From Balanoglossus misakiensis (Eukaryota; Hemichordata): a DNA stretch of 64,000 bases. The stretch lies in contig CM082577.2 in NCBI GenBank assembly GCA_040954595.2, forward strand, positions 1,674,001 through 1,738,000. The letters run 5' to 3'. Both the position numbers and the translations under genes were made by a program. The notes under the pieces are model-generated. The model did no database searches and had not been told where the DNA came from. It worked only from the letters and a program-made list of their open reading frames with translations. This document shows positions 13,239-28,600 of the stretch, one piece after another. How positions within the stretch are numbered: the first letter of the stretch is position 1; every line of letters starts with the position of its first letter.

Positions 13239-14008
13239 CCCTAAACTAAAAGATTCAACAGACATCTACAGAATTCTATAGCCTATAGACTTTCAATTCA
13301 TACTGATAGAATTTCTATGGACATCTATCGAGTTCTATGTAACTGTGGCTCCTTTTTCTTCTGAATTATATGGAAATGTTTACATCTATAGAATACTATA
13401 ATGGACACTATACCGGTAGAACATTTTTTGCAAGGGTTCGAGAGACAACGGATGTCACTTGAAGACAAAAAGTTCATACGACGTTGCTTACATGTATATA
13501 CCAGTACTTGGTGACTGCATGTGCATAATGATAAGAAAAAAGTCAAATAATAACTGGCACTTTCAAATGAGGAACACTCAAGAACGTTAAATTTGCACAT
13601 GGAAAATCTTTATTGTGAAATAAACTAGTTTCCAAACTTCAATTTGGCAACTCGAAGTCACTTGGTACATATATGCGGTAAAAATTGCACTGCCAGTGAA
13701 TGAGGAGTAGTACTGGTACACTCAACCACCAATGCAACCAAGGAACATGCATGAATTACTTACATGTACATTATGTACATGAAAGTGAAATGTTTTCGTT
13801 CCCTGGAGCAAATAACAACCGACCTCGGGTCATGACCTTAAACAGCACAATTGTTCTGACTTCACCCCAGCCTTCTGTACACAATGCATTGTTCATTTAA
13901 AACCTCCAGTTTAGTTCCTCTTTCCACTTCACAGTGCAATGCCCCTGTCCAGATTGCTTGTCACTGAGTTTATGCGGCACTAAATAAGTGCAGGAGTGCA
14001 CCATAAAA
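13239..14008. other. spacer between the two fibrinogen-related genes
   Basis: Contains the likely 3' untranslated region of the first gene (AATAAA near 13618) and, presumably, the promoter of the second. Near its start, three related words of the form ACATCTAnnGAnTnCTAT recur at about 60-base spacing (around 13262, 13320 and 13382). No open frame with support was found on either strand, and no helicase exon was seen on the minus strand. Confidence 0.5.
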
Positions 14009-15353
14009 ATGGCAGATATAACAGTGCGCATAACTCTGCTGATAATGACCATCTCGGCGGTTGTGGGGCAACAGACCACGGCCGAGAACAGGGGCTTTGC
14101 TGATCTGCACAGTCGCTACATCAAAGACGACAAGTGCGCCTACACGTTCATCCTGCCCCAAGACTCGACGTGTCCAAGCCTTCAGGACTTTCACCTGCGA
14201 CTGGGCAACCTGGAGTCACTCGGCACATCCACAGCTCACAGGGCGTCTGTCCTGGAGGCGAACAACACCGACTTGGAGGGAAGAATTACAACGATTGAAT
14301 CAAATAATCTTGAATCAGAACAACGACTGAGTAGCACCGAATCCAATCTTTCCACAATAGACAAGAGAGTCGCAGATTTGGAATCCATGGTACAAGAGCT
14401 GCAGAATTTACCATATCGCCATAGCAACAGCTATCCACACGGTAAACATAGCAAATTTCGCATTTTCTTTTATATTTGAAATAATACTCTTATATATTTT
14501 CATATAAAAATTACTTCGACTGTTTGACAGTCCTCATAATGCAATATTATTACATTTTAACAAAAAAGAAACGGATCACTGTACCAATTGTTATATTTGG
14601 AAATCTTGATACCAGGAAGTTCCCAATGACAATTCACGTGAAATAAAACTTTTTTTCTGACAGTATCAATCGAATATTTGAATTATTGCAGATTGCCAAG
14701 ATGCATACAAGATGAACAACAACTCTCTCACCGAAGGCGCTCACATAATCAGGCCACAAGGCTATCCGGAACCATTTGCCGTATTCTGTGAAGTCACGGA
14801 GGACGGCATATGGACCGTGATCCAGAGACGCCAGGATGGCTCCGTGGAGTTCCACAACACCTGGACTCCGTACAAGTTCGGCTTCGGATACGTCACCGGC
14901 GAGCACTGGCTGGGAAACGAGAAAGTGTTCCACCTGGTGAAGGGTGGCCAATACGTGCTCCGCGTTGACCTCCACGACTGGGATGGCAACGTGCTGTTCG
15001 CCGAGTACAACTTCTTCCAGATTGGCGGTGAGCAATCCGGGTACCTGCTGACGCTGGGCGAGTACTCCGGCACTGCTGGCGACTCACTGAGCTATCACAA
15101 CGGGTGGAAGTTCAGCACCTCGGACAGTGACAACGATGGCTCTGTGCACTGCTGCGCATGTAGCAGTGATGGTGGCAGCCCCGGACCAGGAGGGTGGTGG
15201 TTCAATGACTGCCACCATTCGAATCTAAACGGCCACTATTTTGTAAACGGCACTTACGATGGTTCTCACAGCATTGGCGTTGAGTGGATTGCATCTAAGG
15301 GACATTTTTACTCCTGGAAGGAAACTGTCATGAAAGTACAAAGTCTCACCTAG
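14009..15353 (+). CDS. secreted fibrinogen-related protein with coiled coil (angiopoietin-like), two exons
   Basis: Exons 14009-14441 and 14692-15353 give 364 residues. The start at 14009 is followed by a hydrophobic signal peptide (about 1-20). Then come Cys43, YTFILP (45-50) and Cys55. A heptad-like, Asn/Glu/Leu-rich coiled coil follows (about 57-138), longer than in the upstream paralogue. Exon 2 encodes the fibrinogen globe: GYPEPF, WTVIQRR, GEHWLGNEKVFHL, DWDGN, GTAGDS, DSDNDG, GGWWFNDC, SNLNG and a C-terminal KETVMKVQ. The globe exon is exactly 662 bases with the same phase as in the neighbour at 12056, so the pair arose by tandem duplication. Both share the CCAC cluster before GGWW. 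The coiled coil suggests oligomers, as in ficolins and angiopoietins. AATAAA at 15467-15472 marks the 3' end. Confidence 0.92.
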
Positions 15354-15466
15354 AGCTGAAACTTTGTAATCATTTTCATAATCATTTTCGTATTATTTTC
15401 ATGATATACAGTGTTATCATACCGACCGGTATAATTCTTGATATTGGCTTTTAATTTTTATGGACA

Positions 15467-15472
15467 AATAAA
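15467..15472 (+). terminator. poly(A) signal of the second fibrinogen-related gene
   Basis: AATAAA, 114 bases after the stop codon of the gene ending at 15353. Confidence 0.7.
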
Positions 15473-15669
15473 AACAATATTTAAAATGTGTTGTATGGCA
15501 TCATTGGCACAATACGTACCAATCTTACAAAGCATCCACAATGAAAGTGCTCAAAGTCCAACCATTTTAATTAATAAACTCAAAAAAAAAAAACATTCAG
15601 CAGAACCAGATCAGGGAGATCAAAGATCTGTAATGCAAGTATTTGACACAACAAAAGGTACTTTCCTAC

Positions 15670-19847
<4,178 letters not shown>

Positions 19848-22661
19848 CTTGATGATAGTAGTTTGTTCTAGGATATTTACTCCAGTGTAGTCCTCCTGTG
19901 CTTAGAAACGAGATGGATGGTAACTATGTTGGATTCTTCCGCGTTCCCAGATTTGACTTGTCAAATATTACGAAATACCCAATGCTATTCACATTTTGAA
20001 ATATATTCCGTATGAAATAATAATTTCATGCACTTTTCCGGACATTTTTTGCTCTTATTTCGAGATTACACTCAGGACAAGTAGAGAAAGTAGAACTATT
20101 TTCTGTGAGTATCTACTGGCGCAGTAACTCGTTGTTATGGTCAGGTGTTGCAGGTCCCCTATGCTGACAACAAACAGTGGGCAGGAAACAACCCCATGAC
20201 TTCCTTTGAACCCAAAGTTTGTATGTAGCGTTTGAACGGCCCAGATGATAAGAGCACAAGATGTCGAAGGACGTCATCAAATCGACGGCTCGGAAACTGT
20301 GAGTTAATTTTTGGCAAACTGTTAGTCAGATCGTTGCTGTGATCATTAATGTCAGCGACTGTCACAGTCGCCAGTGGTCAAACATGAGAGAGAGTTGTTT
20401 AACTCATGTAACTAGTCACTTGACATTTCGTCTTGGGATCTTTACCATTAGCCTCAGAACTCAGTGGTCGTCGACTAGATCGTGGTACACCACACATTCC
20501 TCAAGCCAATTTCGATATATATATCCTTTCGTGTCTCTGATTGTGTCCATCTAACTCTATAAAGGAAGATCTAAAACTCATAGTCAACTAGTCTCTTGTA
20601 ATCTCGTGTGAGCCCAATCGACCCACTTTCCCTTTTCATTGTTTCTTTGAAATAAGTTATTGTTTGACTATTTGTCCAAACGCGTTTAATGACATAGCAC
20701 AGCAAGCCAGTGTCATTTGTTAAAAAAAATAATGTCAGAACTGTGTAATATACTGTTATAACCATACAACTTTCTTCGCACATTTGCATTTAAAAATTAA
20801 GTATCGTCGCATTATTACATGTTGATTGAAATTGATTTAATAGGCTGGGTATTATGTGCCAAGAAATATTACAAGCTAGGAACACAGATGTCACTACATC
20901 AGTGCTTTTACAAAATTCAAGTTACATGTTTGGTATAGTTTTGTTACACAGATCACAGAAAAACAATCTGCTATAAATGAAACTGAAGTCAAGTGTGAAT
21001 CATTTCTGAAATGGAATACAAGCACCCACATCTAAATAGTTTTGACATTAAAGAATTAACAATAGGTTAACACACCTATATTAGCATTTAAGGCTTGATA
21101 GAGCCTCCGTCATTGGGGCGGTCCATGGTTCAGATTAAGATATGTACATACAATTATACAATGCGTGTTGCCTCAGAACAAATTTAAAATGTCATAGCAC
21201 ACCCTTAATACCTGTTTTATGTTCTTCTGGACATATAAAATGACTATTAACGAACATCAATATATCAGACTAAATTACTTGATATTAGTGAAACAAGCAC
21301 AAGTTAAAAAAATATTAATTGAATATATTGAATCTTGAGATATTGATACCTGCCAAAAATAAGATCGAAAAGCATGTAGATCACTTGATTAGTGAACTGT
21401 GTGAAATGTCAGTGACCAGTTTGGGAAGTCTTAAACGATTCATTTTACGAGATATGCTGTATGTATTTTGAAGTCCACTGTATTTAACTCCTAGAGAGTG
21501 GTCTTTAACAGAATTCACAAAGCAAAGCAATTGAGTGGCAGAAAACAGTTTAGTGCCATTAACAGTTTAGTGAAAGACAGCTCCAGGAGGTCGTCAAATG
21601 TTCATTTCCATGTCTCTATTGCAGCAAACAATACATATACAACGTACAACTATTATAGTATAGAGCTCACTTTTATTTTAGCCCCTGAAAAACCTGGCCC
21701 TAGGATCTATGGCTAGAATGATTCATTGATATATGGTTTAGCCTAGTTACGCTGAATATCATATGTCAATAATTGCCGTTTATGTCAAGAATGATTTTGA
21801 TTTTGATGAAATGAATTGGTTACGATTCAGATGTGATTATATCAACTAAATGAAGTTAAGATTCAGTTGACTGAGTTTCACCTCCTGAGTGAGAAATTAA
21901 TTTACAATGACAGTTGTGAATTATATGTTTCAAAACAAATCAAATCTTATATTTTACAGACTTGTAGTTTCAATTTTTTTGGTGTGTGTATGTTAAAAGG
22001 GACCAAGGAGAATTCTTGTAAAGTTATCAATAATTTTATTACATATCAAAATCTAATGATTCAACATTTATGACGAATTTCAGATCTGATAGTGAAGAAA
22101 AAACCGATGTTAGTTATAATTTACATTGTAATTAAGTAAATGAACAGTGAAAGTGTTAGTACAATCATGAGTATACTTTTGAATACTATGGAGGTTGACT
22201 TTATATAATGTTAAAAGCAGCGGCCTGAACAGGTTCTATTTTGTAGTTCTGACAAAAGTCATATCAGTTGTCACCATTCAGGAACCATGGATCTGTAATC
22301 CAGTTTTATTTAAAAATATTTCTGTAGTTCAGAACCGATGAAAAAGCGGATAAACCACCGGCTTATTTCTGTCAGGTGACTGATAGATGCGACTTTGCAA
22401 TGAATGACATCGCAAAGGGGTATTGGTATGCATGTCACAGCTTGGTAAGGACTTGCTATCGTTGCCATGCCAACACTGTCCACCCTTTAAATTTCAAAGC
22501 ATTAGTATTATAGATGACAAAGCGATCTGTGTCAGGCTTTCATTGTAATGCGTTTACAGAGGGCAGTCTTTAGTCAAGCAGAAATTTCAACTCAATAAAA
22601 ATGTTTTTTCATGGTTTGATGCATGGCTTCATATTTTGCGTAAATCTTATTATTGTTTCAG
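19848..22661. other. intergenic region between divergent genes
   Basis: Separates the DHX40-like gene (minus strand) from the PLAT/ankyrin gene (plus strand). It should hold the helicase promoter near 19850-20000 and one or more untranslated first exons of the PLAT/ankyrin gene, because the first recognised coding exon of that gene follows a splice acceptor. I see no coding exon with both splice sites here. Confidence 0.5.
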
Positions 22662-25600
22662 AAAATATTACATGGAAATAAAGAGGTTGGAAGATGGATT
22701 TGATTTATCGGGACCCGAGTTACCTAAGCAGCGGTATCCACCAAAGAAACCTGTAAGTAAACGAATAAATAGAGTCTGGAGAATATATTTCCCTTGTTTC
22801 CTAAGTCTACCATCTACAGTAGTGTTTCTAGTATTCATCAGGTTGTCCATGTTTTCCCCAACATAAAGCACACAGGTCTCTGTGCTACAGCCAGTGGCAG
22901 AGTACGTATAAAGTAAATCTGCCCAGAAAAAAAGGCATAAATTCATGCACACATCCATAATCTGACTGTTTCAGTCATAAACATTTATAATAAATGTTTA
23001 TGACTGAAACAGTCAGATTAGATTCTCTGTATTTGTACTCTTAAAATCTTCTTTGTTTGTGCTTAAAGTGCCAGAAGGAAGATCGGATGGTTTTCTTTGT
23101 TGGGTTTTGTATTGAACAGGTACAAATGTGTACATGGGGTTAGCAGGTGTAAATCAACTTGTTGAACCATGAAGACACGTAATGTCTATCTTCGGACGTC
23201 GTCTCAATGTGCATTTCAGTTTAATGTGTTGTTTACTTTAAAGAAAAACTGGCAGTCGACAGCATTTTAGTAGAGTCTCAAATATTTGATCGAACTGCAA
23301 CACGTTTTTTGATATGAAGGAAGATCATAGCAGTGCCTCGCAGTTGCTGCTATTCACACAATGGGGGATGAAGCTTATAGAATTCGTATGAAGCCTAAGT
23401 AAAATTTAGTAAAAGTGCTGATAAAAAAAAACTCATTGGAGGACCAAAGACTTCATCAACAGCTTACAATCCACCAAACATGTGCATTATGAATTTATAG
23501 AGAGGATAGCAGGGCTGAAATGGAAAAAAATAAATATTTTTGCAAATCAGGCCAGTACTCCAGAGACTGTGAGAAACCTCAACAACCAGGCACATTAAAA
23601 CCTGCCATAAATACTTTGTCAGTTCTGATAAATAATTGTTTTCCCAAGAATTACAGGGTGGGGGTCGATACCCTATAATTGCTGTGGGGAGAACACTAGT
23701 TAAATTGGATGTAAATCATTGTCAGTATAAACGGTAGAAACGCAGGAATCTAACTCCTATTAGATGAGAAACTGATCATTCCTTTAATGCCTCGAGGTAC
23801 AGATTTATGTGGTACGGCACCAGATGCTTTCATCTATAAACCATGTGTAACAGAAAACACACATTTTCATTTCACCACAATAAAACACAAGTTAATTAAG
23901 AAATGGTTGCTGTGTATCGTTGTGAAGTGGACGTAAATCAACACGGCATTACCTGTCACTGCCTTTAGTGCTGACTGTTGTTTTATTAAAGAGTGGCATT
24001 TTTTCTGTGTGGGGTATCCAATTTCCTTTCTATTGCATCGAATTCCGCAATTTTAATTTGATAGATATGAGCATTAATTCTTGCTTTCGAAATATACTGA
24101 GAGTGAATATTTTTTCATTGTGAAGAGTTTTCAGGCTGTAGTTTTGACCATTGCAGTAATGAAGTTGTTCAACGAAGTGTGATATGTTGACATAACAATC
24201 ATAATGTTTCTCTGTATTTTTTATTAACCATTTAACCAAATGAGTTTGACAGAGCATTTCTTCACTGAATCCATCTAAGTTCAGTCTTGGAAGTTGAAGA
24301 CTGTACAAATCAACAGGTGGTTGTGAAGGACACTGGCAGATTTCCAGCATAGAGAAATTAAACAAAGATTGTAAAGTGCATGGCATAACTGAAGATTACC
24401 TAAAATGCAGTATGCCAGCCTAATTTTAGCACCATGCATTGCTTGTTCAAGTCTAGCCCATGTGTGTATAAGAACTCTTGAACTGTGCTGTTGTGTCAGC
24501 CGCGTCACAGTGTGTGCATGTTTGCACTGCACACACACGGGCTACAGTTACTGCAACTGATATGATGACACCAGATATGTGTACCTGGCCATCCTCCAAT
24601 ATTCATTATTACCAACAGATCCACTCCGCGTTTTGAGGGTGCATTTATCTGTTTTAATAAGCGTGTCGAACATGTAGCTCGGTTCATTATATTGATAAAG
24701 ACCATTGCTGCTGCAGCAAAGGTTATCTGCCCAGTTGTGAATTAGCGACTCACCAAGAGGCATAAGTGGGCGATGTTTCTGTCATAGCAACCAGCAGTGC
24801 TTACACATAAAATGCTCATCAACAAATACTACTCAGACATAGTCTGCACGCGGTGTGTGAAGTTATCTAGAAACCGTTTTGATAAATCATGTGATTCAAT
24901 TTCTGTAGCTGTGGCATTAGATAGAAAGTAAGGACAGTTAACATCTTGATTGTGTCGGGTCCCGGGGGTAACTTGAAGGTGAGACATTGTACTTAGTGAA
25001 TGGAAGGCCGTCGTGAAAACACAAAGCATATTTTTGGACAATGCCACTTGTAATGGGTAAAAGACTTCAGCCGGTGTGTGGGAGCTGTTGGTTTTTGTCA
25101 TAACGTTGACTCCTTAGAAACCAGACAACGGTCACCTCACGACACACAGGCAGGCATGTCTATTGACAGTTATAGCGTTGATACCCAGTAGGTCTAACTG
25201 TCAATGCGGACTTCTGTAATGGCTACCATAAGTATGTAGCTTTCTTTTCTATGGAGCTATAAACACCATCGTTTCTCGGTGACTCTGCTAACCTTTTTTG
25301 CTCCAAGAGAGTTGTAACTATTACATGTAAACGAAACTGTGACCAATACATATTTTAAATCCAGTTGTTTTGGTGTTGTGATGTACCTGTCAATTCATAC
25401 TCCTCATAGTTTAAAATGTTCAGCAAAATTAACTGTGCATTGTAAATAACATCCATTGTAATTATTATTTGAACACAGAAACACTCACTGTATACAAAGG
25501 TTACCACCTGTCCACACCTCTCGCCGACTGCTTGGAAACTGAGTGGATATCTTTTTCACGGTTGTGACAAACTTTCTGATTAAATTTACATGTGAAATCC

Positions 25601-28600
25601 TATGGTCAGATCCCTTGTGGGCAGTACAACATGTCCTCCACAGCCTATCGCAATTTGTTATTTGTTTGTGGGAGTATGGTTTCCATGGAAACAAAAGACT
25701 ACAACAACTCTTTTCAAGTCAAAATAAATCAGAGAAATATTCATTTCACCTTTCAGAGACCAACTCTTCAATACGATGGGCTCCATGATAGGAGTCTTAA
25801 ACATTACTTCCATGATACTGAAGTCAAACAGCATCTGAACACTCTCAATGCCCGGCAACAGAAGGAATCAGAGAGAGAGCAGAAAGTCAAGTAAGAATGT
25901 GCATTTTGTACTTAGTACTTCCTGTGTGAAAATATGCCATGGTGAATGTACATTGTACATTCACAAAACAAACCTGAAGATTTTATGCAATAGTAACAGA
26001 ACTCATGACTGCTGTGAATGATGTGTGCAGTGCACAAGTTACTGGTATTTTCACTTGTGATGAAGAGCTGAGCTCATGAAAGTTAGTACTGCCACAGAAT
26101 ATACCCCATCATTCATGGAAATTGCTTCTGTACAACACAGATCATGGGCAGACATCCATGAGTTCCTTTATATCATTCATACATGTTTATATAATACTGC
26201 ATATAATACTGTTTATTTTGCCATCTTCAGGGGACAAGTGAAAAAACACATGAAGAATTCTAAGTTCAGGGTAAGTCACAAAATAGATGGACAATCATGA
26301 ATTATCCTTATCAAAAAAATCATTAAAAACCACCTGTGAATCACTGCATGATATTAATTGGGGTTTTAATATTATTTTTGCAGCATCCGTATCTCCCAGA
26401 GGGTTTATACGTGCCAGCCAAACCACCGAAACCAAGAAACACTTCCAGGTCATATTCCGCAACGCGGCCATACTCAGCAGGTGCAACGAGGAGAAAGTAA
26501 GCCACCTGTTTTTTTTTCAACCCTTTCACCACCAAAAGCTGTTTTCCACCAGTAAATTTCCCCTTTAATAAGCCTACCCATCCATCAGTGACAAAAAACA
26601 GTGAAATAAAACACTATGTTCACAAATGAACATTTTCTAATTAGTTTCTTTGTAAAGTGGTACGGCTTGATATTTGTAATTGCTAGCATTCATATATACG
26701 TGTTTATTTTTCTTCGCTTAACCTGAAAACTTACCCAACCATAGATAGCAAACAAGAGACATTCATAAAGATGATAACTGAAGGATTCAAAACAGCCACT
26801 AACGGTTTTCCTCTTGTTGCTGTCTAACCCACCAGAAAACAGGGTACTTTACGTGGTGGTTCAGTTTTGTTACGTTCAAGACCGTCCAGTTACATCACGA
26901 GGGGAGAGGCTGAGAGACTCATAAACACTGCTACCAAGTTGCTAGTGGCAACAGTAAGTATCGTCATCCCAAATGAAATGTGTGTGTGTGTGAAATGCAA
27001 GACTGAAATATATTTTAAATGAGGGACGCAAAAATGAAACAAACAAACAATAAATAGATTTTTGTTATATGCATGCAAAAAAAAGTGAGACCCATGTAAA
27101 ATTAATTTTCAAGGAGTAACACCTTCATCATCGCATCTAACAAGTACGCATATCGCATGCTTACAAAATACCTTTGTTTTTAATTCCAGGAGGGTGTGGG
27201 GCTTGCTCAGAGCAAAGCAAAGAAAACTAAAGCTCCACGTGCAAAGTCATATGATAAGGTAACGGCAGCCATTTTCTCCCCGCTTTGATTAACAATATTT
27301 TATCTTGAATGGCATTGAGCTGCCTTGTGCATGTGGCCAGTGTATATCTGTATTGCGTACTGGAACTTAGAACCCTTTGAGAAACAAAACCATGAATTGC
27401 ATCGTTTTATTTTGTGTTTACATCTACCAGCTTTATGGAATTCAAAACGACGAGGACGATGAGAGTTTGCCTTACATTGATGGCACCAGCGAAGATGGCA
27501 GCCGAACCATGAATCGCTATGGTTACACCAGTGATACATCACGAGACTCCAGCCAGGTGGCGGAAGTGCGACCGAGGCCCAGGACGACCACTGGGTACCA
27601 CAGGCGACCAGACAGGCCACTGTCAGCCAAGGGACCCAGACCGAGGCCCGTACGACCAAGTAGTGCCAAATTTGCATATGATTTGAGTGGGCGCAAATAT
27701 AGAATAGAAAGAGTTGATGTAAGTCTGAACTTTCGATCAAATAATTCATTTCTGTGGGGGGTTTTAGTATTAAAATTAGAAGCATTTCAGGCCAGATACC
27801 TCCATTATTTCAATGTGAAAATTAATATCTAATTCATTCCGTTGTTTGAACAGAAACCGTCGCCAAAGTACACGACGTACGATGCCTCGGGGTCAGAAGA
27901 CGAGGACAATGCCTCAGAACAGTACAACGGTAGATACAATGGAATGAGGGTCCAAGTTCCGCCCAAGGGGTCAAGCAAACACCTGCCGGAGTGGCTAGCG
28001 TAAGTCTCCTAATCCAGTCCCGGATATCTCAATAAATTGGTTTGTATTACGCGAGCATTCAAAACCCACACCGCAGTGGATTAAACGTTGATGTTCTCGA
28101 TTACAATTTTGATTCATTTTTGCACAAATGTGGTCAAAGGTCAGGTCTTAGAGGCCACTCTTTGCTTTTCAAAGCTGGTGAAAATGCCAGCTGGTCTTTA
28201 AATTATGTCGTGGCCAATAGACCCCAACTTTGAAACCTTGCTTGAAGCAGCCATGCCATGACATGTGGTAAAAGAAATTATAGAGAGAAGGGGGTGTGAG
28301 TCCAATGTACTCTTTCAACACTGTAAAAAATGCATTTATTTTATGAGAAACTCACTTCAAACATTTAAACAAACAGAGTGCAAAGAGCCAAAGCTGACGA
28401 TGAAGACAGCGAACTGTCCGACAAGAGGAAGAAAAAAAGGCGGCCAAGAAAATCTAAAAATGAAGGTGATTTTGTTCAGGCAGACATGTCCACACAGACA
28501 GCTGAATCACACTCAACACAAACTATCTGTTATGATGACGCTAAATTTGTACAAACCACTACTGATTCTTATGCAGGTAAATGCTCCAATTCCATTGGTT

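Noticed and set aside
12822-13265. 147-codon antisense frame over the first fibrinogen-related gene
   Set aside because: Complement of the fibrinogen globe exon.
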